Assembly (NCBI GenBank): GCA_902790375.1
Contig: CADARY010000001.1
Span: forward strand, 1 to 64,000
Source of the DNA: Oscillospiraceae bacterium
Lineage (GTDB): Bacteria > Bacillota > Clostridia > Oscillospirales > Oscillospiraceae
DNA length: 64,000 nt
Direction: 5' to 3'
A model generated the notes under the pieces. The model was not told the origin of the DNA. It saw only the letters and a list, made by a program, of their open reading frames with translations, and did no database searches. The position numbers and the translations under genes are program-made. Shown here piece after piece: positions 40,174 through 51,100 of this stretch; position 1 is the first letter of the stretch; every line of letters begins with the position of its first letter.

Positions 40174-42561
40174 TCAGTCTCTCGCGAGTCCCAGCTCCTT
40201 CAGTATGGCGTCCGCATCACGCAATGGCTGTACATAACCGTCTAAGGTCCTGACCTTCACCGCAAGGCCGCGGGAGCGGGGATTGATATAAATACGGCAT
40301 TTCTCCCGCCCGTTTCTTGCTTCCTGAATCAGGTTCAATGCAGCCGAATTTCCGTCGAACGCAAGAAGCGCAGATGGCCTGCGTTTGAAAATCTCATAAG
40401 CAAAGCTTTTGTACAAACCCATGGGAGAATTCTCAATGCTCAGCAGCACGCCGACCCCCGCTTTTTGAAGCCGCGTTTTCTCTGCACGGCTGATCAGGCG
40501 AGGCACGATGGCAAAGACGCGGAACCTGCCGGCTGCCTTCTGCGCAAGGAAAGCCTCCTGTCCGGTCATACTGTGACCAAGAACAAAGAATGTCTTTTGG
40601 GGATCGGCCCGATCCAGAAGCGCGCTCAGAAACGCCCGATCATCCGCTCTGAGCGTGCTGCGGTGGCTGCTGTTGTTGAAGCTGCCGCCCGCGACGATGA
40701 TCGGGAACCCATCCGCAGGCAGCTCGGAGAGCAGTTCCCGAAGCGCTTGCTCGGCATCCGTTTTCTTGGAGCTCTGCCAGAGAATGCCGGCGTTCTGTTC
40801 CGTCTTTTCAAGGAGTGCGCAATAATAACGCTCCAAGTCTCCGGATGGAAAGTCGCTTTGAAACTGTACGGATTTCTCTTCAAAAACCTGCCGGCTCCGT
40901 GCCAGAAGCTCGTCTTCGCTCCGGCGCATTCTGCACAGCTCTTCAAACCGCATGCCGAGCAGCTTTTCCAGGCTGAGCTCCTCATCGATGGAGTTTGTAC
41001 CATACAGAGCGCCGCCGTCCGTCCCCTGTACGCAGCGTACCCCGGCATTCAGGTACTGCCGCAGAGGATGGTGCTCGAGACTGCTGAGATTGTTAAGCCT
41101 TACGTTGGAGCTGATCTGAAATTCGAGCGTGACCTTGTTATCGCGCAGCTCCTCCAGCAGATGCACGCCTTTGGCGCTCCGCAGGTCGCAGGTATAAAGG
41201 CCGTGGCCGATACGCAGTGTTGGAAACTGCTGCCCTTCGTGCAGCGCGTCCTTTACACAGCGGATGGAATTGGCCACATTGTCACGCAGACTGTCATTCT
41301 CCCCGGCGTGAATGCGAATGACGAAGCCTGTGTTTTTATCTGCGATTTTGACCAGTTCTCCGATTACGCCGTGAAGTTCAAGGATATCGTTGATCTCCTC
41401 GCCGATGATGTCCGCGCCGGCCACATAGGGATCGCGCGCAATGATGCTGAGGCAGCGCAGATTCTCCGCCAGATAGTCGCCGGGTGTTACACGGTCGCGA
41501 ACAATGGTCAGCGGTGTGCGGCGGATGCCGGCCAGAAAGCGCAGCATTATTCCAGTCTCCCGCATAACATTCGGCATGACTTCATGGATCTGCCGCAGCT
41601 TCGCGGGAAACTCCGCCTTGTTGAGCAGCGAAGTATCCGTGATCTCAGCATACTCGATCCCATAACGCCGGTATTCTCTCGCAATCCATAGCAGCAAATC
41701 CTGATAAAGCGTGTTCTGCCGGTAGCGCACATCCTCCCGGTCCTCCCGGATCCGGGCAGCACAGGCGCGTACTTCACGGTTGGGGATCTGTTCGGTATTG
41801 AGGGCGGGGAACTTCTCCTCTGCCGCGATACCCTTCGTGAAAACATAGCGGTAAAGATAGACCTTTTCCAGATCGGCAAACACCGCCTGGCCGTCCTTCG
41901 GGATGGTCAGGGAATTGCGTATGCGCGAGATATTTGAAGCCGCATTTTCAGGATTGCCGAGAATGAGATCGGCAAAGTTGATAAAGGTGAAATCATCGAT
42001 CCGCCGCTCCCGGTGCTTCCCGGTCATCGGAAGATCCGTCAGCTCCCGCGCCGTCTTTTCCCGCGCCGCTTCCAGCCGTCCGACCTGTTCGGGCGTACAG
42101 CGCAGACCAAGCTTTTTTATATAATAATAGGGGTAGCGGATCTGGTGCATCACGCCCAGGGCGATCAGAAGCTCGGGAGGCAGATTGCCGTTCATATGCG
42201 TATGCAGATCGGTATGAAATTTGCACTCGCTGCGGATATACGTCTTGACCAGGGTCTTCTCAACACCCAGACGATAGTCCTTGGTCTGGCTCATCAGCGT
42301 TTTGGATATGGCAGGGATGGACGCCTTGAGTTCGACACTTCCGTCAGGGAAGATGTTCGCAATCTTTGTCCCGCCCAGGCGCAGGATATACATACGGCGA
42401 TTGTCCCCGTCAAAATAACAGGGGACTTCCCCGCGGATCACAAGAAGGCCGCTTTCATCCTGCGTTGCCGCGAGGTCGAAGAGCGCTGCGAGGTTACGGA
42501 TCAGGTTTCCCGTGCGGTGGTTGGGCGTGCGCATGATGTAATGCATCCGCTCACCATCCAT
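40174..42561 (-). CDS. large adenosine-deaminase-like protein with C-terminal SLOG-like domain
   Basis: 795 residues from the ATG at 42561. An N-terminal domain of about 110 residues leads to an adenosine-deaminase barrel: HTH at 120-122 in TDLHTHMNGN, IRIHAGEND with the catalytic His-Glu, RIGHGLYTC and QGTDGGALYG. The catalytic set looks complete, except that the second Asp of the TDD motif is Gly. The last 180 residues (FPIIVAGGSFNNSSH, VLGHSMTGQEA, FAIVPR, LLAFDGNSAALNLIQEA) resemble a nucleotide-sensing SLOG Rossmann fold. The ATG has no ribosome site; the frame stays open and protein-like for 20 codons upstream, where GGGAGG precedes an ATC, so a non-AUG start near 42621 is possible. No partner gene is adjacent. 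It may deaminate an adenosine-type signal or nucleotide. Confidence 0.75.
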   Translation of the reverse strand: MDGERMHYIMRTPNHRTGNLIRNLAALFDLAATQDESGLLVIRGEVPCYFDGDNRRMYILRLGGTKIANIFPDGSVELKASIPAISKTLMSQTKDYRLGVEKTLVKTYIRSECKFHTDLHTHMNGNLPPELLIALGVMHQIRYPYYYIKKLGLRCTPEQVGRLEAAREKTARELTDLPMTGKHRERRIDDFTFINFADLILGNPENAASNISRIRNSLTIPKDGQAVFADLEKVYLYRYVFTKGIAAEEKFPALNTEQIPNREVRACAARIREDREDVRYRQNTLYQDLLLWIAREYRRYGIEYAEITDTSLLNKAEFPAKLRQIHEVMPNVMRETGIMLRFLAGIRRTPLTIVRDRVTPGDYLAENLRCLSIIARDPYVAGADIIGEEINDILELHGVIGELVKIADKNTGFVIRIHAGENDSLRDNVANSIRCVKDALHEGQQFPTLRIGHGLYTCDLRSAKGVHLLEELRDNKVTLEFQISSNVRLNNLSSLEHHPLRQYLNAGVRCVQGTDGGALYGTNSIDEELSLEKLLGMRFEELCRMRRSEDELLARSRQVFEEKSVQFQSDFPSGDLERYYCALLEKTEQNAGILWQSSKKTDAEQALRELLSELPADGFPIIVAGGSFNNSSHRSTLRADDRAFLSALLDRADPQKTFFVLGHSMTGQEAFLAQKAAGRFRVFAIVPRLISRAEKTRLQKAGVGVLLSIENSPMGLYKSFAYEIFKRRPSALLAFDGNSAALNLIQEARNGREKCRIYINPRSRGLAVKVRTLDGYVQPLRDADAILKELGLARD

Positions 42562-42751
42562 ATAGAGATCGACAACGATGTCCTTCTCCCGATCCAGATA
42601 AAATTGCTGAAAGAATACGATAGCAACACACCTCCCGCCGTTTCATCCATCCTTCTCCGTCAAAGGCTGCCAGCCGTGACACTTTCCTCTGAATCTATAA
42701 TAGAGCAGATGATACGCAAGGTCAATACAAACGCATAGTATTCTGCATAAA

Positions 42752-42791
42752 AATATCCTAATCCCCATCTGATCTCAGGGATTAGGATATT
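42752..42791 (-). terminator. terminator of the chagasin-like gene
   Basis: Perfect 14-base arms AATATCCTAATCCC and complement (42752-42765 and 42778-42791), followed on the minus strand by TTTTTATGC. The stem begins at the stop codon of the gene. Confidence 0.8.
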
Positions 42792-43207
42792 CACTGGATA
42801 CTGGGTGTTGGCGCCGGAATGGGCTCCTCGACACCGGTGCTGTATCCGTTGATCATCTTTACTTGCAGATCGTGATCGATCTCGAAAACATACACAACTT
42901 GATCGGCCTGCTCTCCGCCTTCCCAGGGCCTGGCATAAGTCAGTGTTACTTCGGTTTTTCCTGCTTTCAGCGGAGTGAATGTGAAGGTTTCATTTCCTCC
43001 AACGCCAACCATCCCCTCCGGATGTTCCTTTTCCGTATAGCTTTTATCGACCTTGAAGAGCTCTTCCGTCTGCGCAGCCTGCCAGCTGTAGCCGGTAGTG
43101 GGATTGGATTCCAAGGTAACGGTGACTGTCTGCGGCGCAGGCGATTCTTTCCCGCAGGCAGAGACCAGCAGGACCGCTGCAAGAGCCATTATCAAAACTC
43201 GTTTCAT
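42791..43207 (-). CDS. chagasin-type (I42) protease inhibitor lipoprotein
   Basis: A 138-residue lipoprotein (signal with LLVSAC lipobox, Cys18) carrying the chagasin fold motifs in order: NPTTGYSW, GVGGNETFTF and ARPWEG. These three loops plug the active site of papain-like cysteine proteases. AAGGAGGG precedes the ATG. It should be anchored at the outer face of the membrane. No cysteine protease gene is adjacent, so it may guard against environmental or host proteases. Confidence 0.9.
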   Translation of the reverse strand: MKRVLIMALAAVLLVSACGKESPAPQTVTVTLESNPTTGYSWQAAQTEELFKVDKSYTEKEHPEGMVGVGGNETFTFTPLKAGKTEVTLTYARPWEGGEQADQVVYVFEIDHDLQVKMINGYSTGVEEPIPAPTPSIQ

Positions 43208-43568
43208 GAGGCTTCCCTCCTTTCGCTCTGCGGATTTTACTCCTTTGCAAGTACCAATTCAATGAAGAAATTGTGAATCAGGAAATGTTTACAGTTTGTT
43301 CTTAATCTGTAACCTTCGGAATACTGTGCAGAATAAACGCTCTTTTGCTTCTCTCGCTTCATACAGTCACTGCGCGGATGTTGATCTTGATCTTCAAATC
43401 ATGCTCGCAGCTTATCGCGCTTTTCTGTTTTCCCTGATAATAGCTCTTTACACAGCTTCTTTCGCCGTATATACTGTAGGCAGTTATAAAAATACATTTT
43501 CCCCGTTTCTGTATATTCAATACGCGCACACAGAGAATCCGACAATCCTTTCAACAGGAGAGATGAAT

Positions 43569-43955
43569 ATGGCCATTTCAAAGGAAGAAAGAAAAGTACT
43601 GCTTAAAGCGCAGCAGGGAGAGCTTGATGCGGTAAAAATGTATAACGCGCTGGCGAAAACGGTAACGGAAGAAAAAGACGCAGCGCTCTTTCTTCAGCTT
43701 GCCGCTGAAGAAGGCAGACATGCCGCCGTCTTCAAAGCCATGACCGGCGAGGTGCTCAAGCCTGAAAGCACGAAAGCGATCCTGCTCCCAGCTCTGTACA
43801 GAGTCATCGGCAGGAAAAGGCTATACCCGATGATCGCAAAGGGAGAATATGACGCGGAGAAAAAATACAGATCTGTGGCGGCTCGTTTTTCCGAAGTGGA
43901 AAGCGTCAAGAATGACGAACGCCGGCACGGCGACATGATTATGTCATTGCTGTAA
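43569..43955 (+). CDS. ferritin-like / rubrerythrin-domain diiron protein
   Basis: About 128 residues with a four-helix ferritin-like pattern: KEERKVLLKAQQGELDAVKM, AAEEGRHAAVFKAM and NDERRHGDMIMSLL hold the Glu and ExxH ligands of a diiron site. There is no rubredoxin domain. The ATG at 43569 is chosen because AGGAGAG lies at normal spacing; another ATG six bases earlier is too close. It probably deals with oxygen or peroxide in an anaerobe. An Fe-S aldo/keto reductase follows after 17 bases. Confidence 0.82.
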   Translation: MAISKEERKVLLKAQQGELDAVKMYNALAKTVTEEKDAALFLQLAAEEGRHAAVFKAMTGEVLKPESTKAILLPALYRVIGRKRLYPMIAKGEYDAEKKYRSVAARFSEVESVKNDERRHGDMIMSLL

Positions 43956-43972
43956 CTGTTGGAGGCAATCAG

Positions 43973-45163
43973 ATGCAATACAGAAAAGATCGAAAAGGCA
44001 ACGAACTGAGCATCCTGGGCTACGGCTGCATGCGCTTTACCAGGAAGGGCAACGGGCTCGACATTGATAAGGCCGAAAAAGAGCTTATGACCGCCTATCG
44101 GGCCGGAGTCAATTACTATGATACCGCCTATATCTACCCCGGCAGCGAGGCCGCTGTGGGACTAATCTTCGAACGCAACCACATCCGCGAAAAGATCAGG
44201 CTTGCGACCAAGCTGCCCCAGTATCTGGTCGGGAATCGTGCGGCACTGGATCGCTATTTCAACGAGGAGCTGAGCCGGCTGCGCACGGATTACGTGGATT
44301 ATTATCTCATGCATCATCTGACCGATGTGGCCATGTGGGAAAAGCTGAAGAAGGTCGGTATTCTGGAATGGATCGAGGAGAAGAAGCAGAACGGCTCGAT
44401 CCGCAATATCGGCTTTTCTTATCACGGGAACACGGAGAATTTCCTGAAGATATTGCAGGATTATGATTGGGATTTTTGTCAGATCCAGTATAACTATCTG
44501 GACGAGGTCTCCCAGGCGGGCAAGGCCGGCCTGCAGGCCGCTGCGGCAAAAGGACTCGCGGTGATGATCATGGAGCCGCTGCGCGGCGGCAAGCTCGTCA
44601 ATATGCTGCCCGAGGCCGCAAAGCAGGCCATGAAGGAGAGCTCTCGAAATTGGACTGCCGCGGAATGGGGTCTTCGCTGGCTGTACAATCAGCCGGAGGT
44701 CACAGTCGTTCTGTCCGGTATGAACTCCATTGAGATGGTAGAGGCAAACTGCCGTACCGCAAGCGAAGCTGCGGCGGGCGCCTTCACTGCGGAAGATTTT
44801 GAAACGCTGGAGCGGGTCAAGCGCGCAATCCGTGAGAAGGAGAAGGTCGGATGCACCGGCTGCCGGTATTGCATGCCTTGTCCCAAAGGCGTGGACATCC
44901 CCGGTATTTTCCGCAGCTATAATACCATGTTTTCCGAATCCAAGAGCGCCGGACGCAGTCAGTTTATCCAGACTGTGGGGCTGACAAAGGAGCCGGGGTT
45001 TGCTTCCCAGTGTATCCGATGCGGAAAATGTGAGCAGCACTGCCCGCAGAGTATCCCGATCCGGGACAAGCTTCAGGAAGCCGATCGCGCTCTGCGCCCC
45101 CTGCCCTACAAAATTGCCATTCAAGCCGCGCGTGCTTTTATGTATTGCAAGTCCAAATCATAA
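43973..45163 (+). CDS. aldo/keto reductase with C-terminal ferredoxin domain
   Basis: A 396-residue protein. The N-terminal aldo/keto reductase barrel has YYDTAY, ATKLPQ and YYLMHHL, which carry the Asp, Tyr, Lys, His tetrad. The last 120 residues hold cysteine clusters GCTGCRYCMPCPKGVDIP and CIRCGKCEQHCPQSIPI, typical of [4Fe-4S] oxidoreductase-type AKRs of anaerobes. GGAGGC precedes the ATG. Likely co-transcribed with the ferritin-like gene. Substrate unknown. Confidence 0.92.
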   Translation: MQYRKDRKGNELSILGYGCMRFTRKGNGLDIDKAEKELMTAYRAGVNYYDTAYIYPGSEAAVGLIFERNHIREKIRLATKLPQYLVGNRAALDRYFNEELSRLRTDYVDYYLMHHLTDVAMWEKLKKVGILEWIEEKKQNGSIRNIGFSYHGNTENFLKILQDYDWDFCQIQYNYLDEVSQAGKAGLQAAAAKGLAVMIMEPLRGGKLVNMLPEAAKQAMKESSRNWTAAEWGLRWLYNQPEVTVVLSGMNSIEMVEANCRTASEAAAGAFTAEDFETLERVKRAIREKEKVGCTGCRYCMPCPKGVDIPGIFRSYNTMFSESKSAGRSQFIQTVGLTKEPGFASQCIRCGKCEQHCPQSIPIRDKLQEADRALRPLPYKIAIQAARAFMYCKSKS

Positions 45164-45250
45164 TTGAGCTGTCAGGTCTATGTCTCCCTTGATACGTTGT
45201 GCATAACAAGCGATCCTGCATTCGCTGGCAAGATTTTTCCCTGAACAAGA

Positions 45251-45290
45251 CCGCAGACGTTGATCCGGAAATCCGGTTCAGCGTCTGCGG
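45251..45290. terminator. bidirectional terminator between convergent genes
   Basis: Arms CCGCAGACG/CGTCTGCGG with an inner TCCGG/CCGG stem, followed on the plus strand by CTTGTTTTTC. It can end both the aldo/keto reductase and the AI-2E-family transcript. Confidence 0.75.
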
Positions 45291-45316
45291 CTTGTTTTTC
45301 TTGATTTTTACCGGGT

Positions 45317-46438
45317 TTATTTCTGCGCGCGGCGGGTTTCCTGCCGCGGAAGGAAGTAGTCCTGATAGATAAAGCTCATGATTGCAGCAGCCGGGATGGA
45401 GAGAAGCATTCCTATGACGCCGAAGAGATTGCCCAGAACAATGCCTGCAACCAGGATCAGGAGGCCGGACACTCCGAGAGAGCCGGAGAATATCTTCGGC
45501 TTGAGGATATAGCCGTCCACAAACTGGAGGACGATGGAGAAGCCAAAAAACATCAGCGCGTGGAGCGGATTGACCAGCAGCAGGATAAAGGCGCCGATGA
45601 CCATGCCGATGATGGGGCCGAAATTGGGGACAAGGTTTGTCACCGCGACGATCACAGAAATCAGACCCGCATACTGCATTCCGCAGGCCAGCATGAAAAC
45701 CGCGTTGACAACGCCGACGATCACAGACTCCAGCAGGCTCTGACCCAGATAGCTCATGAGTATCTTATCACAGCGCTTGACAAAGCTGAAAGCGTTCTCG
45801 GCCGTCTCTTTGCGGAGAAAGATCTGAATCAGGTGCGAAAGGCCGTTGAGAACCCGCTCCTTGTCAGCAAGCAGGTAGACCCCGACGATCATTGCGATAG
45901 CCGTGGAAAGGATGCCCTTGCCGGAATCTGCCGCAGCGCTCAGGATTTTCCCGGCGTTTTCACGCACAAAATCGGAAATGGAGGTCAATGCATTTTGTGA
46001 GAGCGTCTGCAGCTTTTCGGTATTGAGCATCGCTTCCAGCCGGCTCCCCTTGAGCCAGTTGATCAGCGTTGCGGCATATTCTTCATAGTTTTCCGCAAAG
46101 AGGGAAATGCTCTGTATGAGCTGGGGAATCAGCGAGCCAATCAGAAGCAGCACGGCCAAAATCCCTGTCACAATGCCAAGCCCCACGGAGATATACCAGC
46201 GAGTATTCCCTTTCTTCATCAGTTTCCCCAAAACCTTGCTGTCAAAAAAAGCTGCAAGCGGGTTCAATACATAAGCAAAAACAACGCCTAACATGACAGA
46301 ACTGAAATTTCCGAGGAAAGATTTCACAGAAGAGAGCACTGTGCCGAAATTCATCAGAAGTGCAAAAAATGCCACGCCGATACAGGCAATTACCGCGCCG
46401 TTATACCATGGCTTTTCCGATAGCTTCTTGGATTTCAT
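45317..46438 (-). CDS. AI-2E family (PerM-like) transporter
   Basis: A 373-residue membrane protein with about eight helices: two near the N-terminus, a long soluble segment (EEYAATLINWLKGSRLEAML), then a helical core with LVPNFGPIIGMVIGAFILLL and LQFVDGYILKPKIFSGSLG, the PF01594 signatures. Substrate is not known for most members. It follows fhs by 25 bases in the same direction, so it may be read with the purine cluster. Confidence 0.9.
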   Translation of the reverse strand: MKSKKLSEKPWYNGAVIACIGVAFFALLMNFGTVLSSVKSFLGNFSSVMLGVVFAYVLNPLAAFFDSKVLGKLMKKGNTRWYISVGLGIVTGILAVLLLIGSLIPQLIQSISLFAENYEEYAATLINWLKGSRLEAMLNTEKLQTLSQNALTSISDFVRENAGKILSAAADSGKGILSTAIAMIVGVYLLADKERVLNGLSHLIQIFLRKETAENAFSFVKRCDKILMSYLGQSLLESVIVGVVNAVFMLACGMQYAGLISVIVAVTNLVPNFGPIIGMVIGAFILLLVNPLHALMFFGFSIVLQFVDGYILKPKIFSGSLGVSGLLILVAGIVLGNLFGVIGMLLSIPAAAIMSFIYQDYFLPRQETRRAQK

Positions 46439-46463
46439 AATCCGTTCTCCTTAACAATCCGGA

Positions 46464-48140
46464 TTAGAAAAGGCCGCTGATTCTGCCGTCATCGTCCACG
46501 TCGATCTTCTCGGCAGCGGGGACCCTGGGCAGACCCGGCATGGTCATGATGTCTCCGGTGAGGACTACGATAAAGCCGGCGCCGGCGGAGACCTTGACAT
46601 TTTTCACCGTTACAGTAAAATCCTCCGGCGCGCCAAGCTTCGTGGGATCGTCGGAAAAGCTGTACTGGGTCTTGGCAATGCAGATCGGCAGGCCCGCGAA
46701 GCCGAGCTTTGTGAGCTCGTCAATCTGCTTCTGGGCGGCAGGCAGGATGCTGATGTCTCTGCCGCCGTAGATCCGCGTGACGATTGCCCGGATCTTTTCC
46801 TCCATGCCGCAGTCGAGTTCATAGGAGAAGCGGAAATCGCTCTTCTCTTCTTCACAGAGCCGCACGACCTCGCGTGCCAGCGCTTCGCCGCCCTTGCCTC
46901 CCTCGGCCCAGACGGTGGAGAGCACCGTGTTGACGCCGAGCTCACGGCATTTTGCAATGATGAAATTGATCTCAGCATCCGTATCCGTGGGGAAGCGGTT
47001 GACGGCAACCACACAGGGCAGGCCATAGACGTTACGGATGTTGGACACATGCCGCAGCAGATTCGGAACGCCCTTTTCCAGCGCGGCAAGGTCTTCCGTA
47101 TTGAGCTCCGTCTTCGGCAGGCCGCCATGCATCTTCAGTGCGCGGACTGTGGCGACGATCACCACCGCGTCAGGCTTCAGTCCCGCCATGCGGCATTTGA
47201 TGTCGAGGAATTTCTCTGCCCCAAGATCCGCACCGAAGCCGGCCTCCGTAACGGTATAGTCGCCCATCTTCATCGCCATGCGCGTCGCCATGACAGAGTT
47301 GCAGCCATGGGCGATGTTGGCAAAGGGACCGCCGTGCACAAAAGCGGGTGTTCCCTCCAGCGTCTGCACCAGGTTGGGCTTGAGCGCATCCTTCAGCAGC
47401 GCCGCAATGGCGCCGACTGCCTTGAGGTCACCGGCGGTGACAGGCTTGCCCTCATAGCTGTAGCCGACGATGATGCGTCCGAGGCGCTCCTTGAGATCGC
47501 TTATCGAAGAAGCCAGGCAAAATACCGCCATGATCTCGCTTGCCACGGTAATGTCAAAGCCGTCTTCGCGCGGCGTGCCGTTGATCTTGCCGCCGAGGCC
47601 GTCCACCACAAAGCGGAGCTGTCGGTCATTCATATCCACGCAGCGCTTCCAGGTAATGCGGCGCGGGTCGATATGCAGGCTGTTGCCCTGCTGAATATGG
47701 TTGTCGAGCATGGCAGCCAGCAGGTTGTTGGCGGCGCCGATGGCATGAAAGTCCCCGGTGAAGTGGAGGTTGATGTCCTCCATGGGCACCACCTGCGCAT
47801 AGCCGCCGCCGGCAGCGCCGCCCTTGATCCCGAAAACAGGGCCGAGAGACGGCTCACGCAGAGCCACGACGACATCCTTGCCGATGCGCCGCAAGCCGTC
47901 TGCCAGGCCGATGGTTGTGGTGGTCTTACCCTCTCCGGCAGGGGTGGGGGTGATCGCCGTGACAAGCACGAGCCTGCCGTTTTTCCGCTTTGTGTCCCGC
48001 AGCAGCGCCGGGTCGATCTTTGCCTTATAACGGCCATACTGCTCCAGATACTTTTCGTCCACATGGGCCCGGCGGGCAATCTCCCCGATGGGCTGCATGA
48101 CGCATTCCTGCGCGATCTCAATATCGGTTTTGCATGTCAT
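46464..48140 (-). CDS. fhs: formate-tetrahydrofolate ligase
   Basis: 558 residues with the P-loop [18 protein letters not shown] and the family signatures [20 protein letters not shown] and [16 protein letters not shown]. It makes 10-formyl-tetrahydrofolate from formate, ATP and tetrahydrofolate. The ATG at 48140 is favoured, since AGAGGT is 7 bases away; an ATG at 48146 abuts it. It is the last gene of the purine cluster and would feed PurN and the AICAR transformylase. A formate-channel family gene sits in the same operon. Confidence 0.96.
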   Translation of the reverse strand: MTCKTDIEIAQECVMQPIGEIARRAHVDEKYLEQYGRYKAKIDPALLRDTKRKNGRLVLVTAITPTPAGEGKTTTTIGLADGLRRIGKDVVVALREPSLGPVFGIKGGAAGGGYAQVVPMEDINLHFTGDFHAIGAANNLLAAMLDNHIQQGNSLHIDPRRITWKRCVDMNDRQLRFVVDGLGGKINGTPREDGFDITVASEIMAVFCLASSISDLKERLGRIIVGYSYEGKPVTAGDLKAVGAIAALLKDALKPNLVQTLEGTPAFVHGGPFANIAHGCNSVMATRMAMKMGDYTVTEAGFGADLGAEKFLDIKCRMAGLKPDAVVIVATVRALKMHGGLPKTELNTEDLAALEKGVPNLLRHVSNIRNVYGLPCVVAVNRFPTDTDAEINFIIAKCRELGVNTVLSTVWAEGGKGGEALAREVVRLCEEEKSDFRFSYELDCGMEEKIRAIVTRIYGGRDISILPAAQKQIDELTKLGFAGLPICIAKTQYSFSDDPTKLGAPEDFTVTVKNVKVSAGAGFIVVLTGDIMTMPGLPRVPAAEKIDVDDDGRISGLF

Positions 48141-48172
48141 GGTCATACCTCTTTTTCTAATTTTATTCTGCT

Positions 48173-51100
48173 TCAGCGAAAGTATTTTGCTGCCGCTTCA
48201 AACATGCGGATATCATAATTGCCGGGGACATTGCGGTAAAGACCCGCGCCGATGCGCTCGGAGTGCCCCATTTTGCCGAAGACGCGCCCATCCGGGGAGG
48301 TAATGCCCTCAATGGCAAACAGGGAGCCGTTTGGATTGAAGTGCACGTCGCCGGAGGCTTTATCCTCAAAATCCACGTACTGCGTGGCGATCTGACCGTT
48401 TACCGCCAGAGAACGGATCAGCGCTTCATCCGCAAGGAAGCGTCCCTCGCCATGGGAGATCGGGACGCTGTAAACATCACCGACATTGGTCAGTGCAAGC
48501 CACGGGGATTTATTGGAGGCAATGCGCGTACGCACGATTCGCGACTGGTGACGGCCGATGGTATTGAAGCTCAGAGTCGGGCAGCTCTCGTCGGGTTCCA
48601 TGATTCTCCCATAGGGCACCAGCCCCAGCTTGATCAGTGCCTGGAAGCCGTTGCAGATGCCGCACATCAGGCCGTCGCGTTTCTCCAAAAGCGCCGCTAC
48701 GCCCTCCTTGACGGCGGCGTTGCGGAAAAAGGCGGTGATAAACTTGCCGGAGCCGTCCGGTTCGTCACCGCCGGAAAAGCCGCCGGGGATGAACACGATC
48801 TGTGCCGTTTTCAGTTTTTCGGCAAAGCTCTCCACACTGCGGGCAATGCCGTCGGCGCTGAGATTGTTGAGAACAAAGATCTCCGCATCGCAGCCGGCGT
48901 CGCGCACAGCCTTTGCGCTGTCATATTCACAGTTGGTGCCGGGGAAGGCCGGGATCAGGACTGTGGGCTTTGCGCATAGATAAGCGGGCGCAGCGCGTTT
49001 TTCACAATGGTAAGAGAAGGTCTCCATCTTCTGCGCTGCGGTCGGGATGTTGCAGCTGTATACCGGCTCAAGGCGGTTTTCATAGCGCGCAAGCAGATCA
49101 GAGAGCGCAAGCGCTTCCCCATCCAGGCACAGCATCGGCCTTTCGATCGTCCGGCCGATCAGCTGCGCGTCGGGAAGGATCTCCTTCGTCTCCATCAGGA
49201 AGGCGGCGTAATCATAGCCGAAGAGAGCATCCATGCTCAGACCGTCCTGAAAAGCGACGCCGATGGAATTGCCGAGCGCCATCTTGAATACTGCCTCCGC
49301 AATGCCGCCATAGCCCGGCGTATAGCATGCCACGGCTTCACCGCTGCGCAGCAGCTCTGTGACCCGGTCAAAAAGCTTTATCAGCGACGACGCCGCGGGC
49401 AGGCCGTTCTCATCGTATTCCGGCGCAAGACGCATCAGATAATGCCCGGCCGCCTTGAGCTCGGGAGAGACAATATTCTGCTGCTTTTCCGTCGTGACCG
49501 CAAAGGAAACGAGCGTCGGCGGCACGTCGAGCTTTTCGAAGGAGCCGCTCATGGAATCCTTGCCGCCGATGGCCCCGATCCCCAGATCCATCTGAGCCCG
49601 GAAGGCCCCGAGCAGAGCCGCAAGCGGTTTTCCCCAGCGCCCGGCATCCTTGCCGAGACGTTCAAAATACTCCTGAAAGCTCAGGTAGACATCTTCAAAC
49701 CTTGCGCCCGTCGCAACCAGCTTGCATACGGATTCGATCACCGCGAGGAAGGCCCCGTGATAAGGGCTCTTCTCGGCGATGAAGGGATTATAGCCCCAGG
49801 CCATCAGAGAACAGTCATCCGTGTGCTTTTTCTCTACGGAGATTTTCTGCACCATGGCCTGGATGGGCGTAAGCTGGTACTTGCCGCCGAAGGGCATGAG
49901 TACGGTTCCGGCCCCGATGGTGGAGTCAAAGCGCTCGGAGAGTCCCCGCCTGGAGCAGCAGTTGAGATCCGCGGCAAGCGCCCTGTAATTGTCCGCAAAG
50001 CCGCCGGAAACCTGTCTTCGATACGTCTGCGGCGCTTCTGCAGAGACGGCGATGTGTTTTTCTGCGCCGTTCGTATCAAGGAAAGCACGGCTCAGATCAA
50101 CAATGGTCTCACCGTTCCAGCGCATGGTCAGGCGGGGCTCCGCTTTCACAACGGCAACAGGACAGGCCTGCAGATTTTCCTGCGCTGCCAGAGCAAGAAA
50201 GGCATCCACATCCTTCGCATCGACTACTACGGCCATGCGCTCCTGTGATTCGCTGATGGCAAGCTCGGTTCCGTCCAGGCCCTCGTACTTGCGGGGTACT
50301 CTGTTGAGATCAATATCAAGGCCGTCGGCAAGCTCGCCGATGGCCACGGATACGCCGCCTGCGCCGAAGTCGTTGCAGCGCTTGATCATGCGGCAGGCGT
50401 CTCCGTTGCGGAAAAGACGCTGGAGCTTGCGCTCCTCGGGGGCGTTGCCCTTCTGTACTTCGGCGCCGCAGGTCTCAACTGAATGCGCATTGTGCGCCTT
50501 GGAGGAACCGGTGGCCCCGCCGATGCCATCACGGCCGGTGCTGCCGCCGAGGAGGATCACAATATCCCCCGCCGCCGGCGTTTCGCGCCGCACATTCTCT
50601 GCGGGAGCCGCAGCGATGACCGCGCCGATTTCCATACGCTTGGCGGCATACCCGGGGTGATACAGCTCGTCCACAATGCCGGTGGCAAGGCCGATCTGAT
50701 TGCCATAGGAGGAATATCCCGCCGCAGCCGTGGTGACAATCTTGCGCTGGGGAAGCTTGCCGGGCAGTGTTTGGCTGATGGGAACCGTGGGGTCGGCGGC
50801 CCCGGTCACGCGCATGGCCCCGTAGACATAGGCACGGCCTGAAAGCGGATCGCGGATTGCGCCGCCGATGCAGGTGGCCGCGCCGCCAAAGGGCTCGATC
50901 TCCGTGGGGTGGTTGTGCGTCTCGTTCTTAAAGAGCAGAAGCCAGGGCTCGCCCTTCCCGTCCACCTTCACCGTGATCCTGACCGTGCAGGCGTTGATCT
51001 CCTCAGACTCGTCGAGCTTTTCAAGCTTTCCCTGCTCTCGCAGGGCCTTGACGGCAAGAGTTGCCAGATCCATGAGGCACACAGGCTTCGTGCGCTTCAG

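Noticed and set aside
40174..42561. RADAR defence system (RdrAB)
   Set aside because: The deaminase is large like RdrB, but no RdrA-type ATPase or accessory membrane gene is adjacent, and the C-terminal domain differs, so a RADAR label is not supported.
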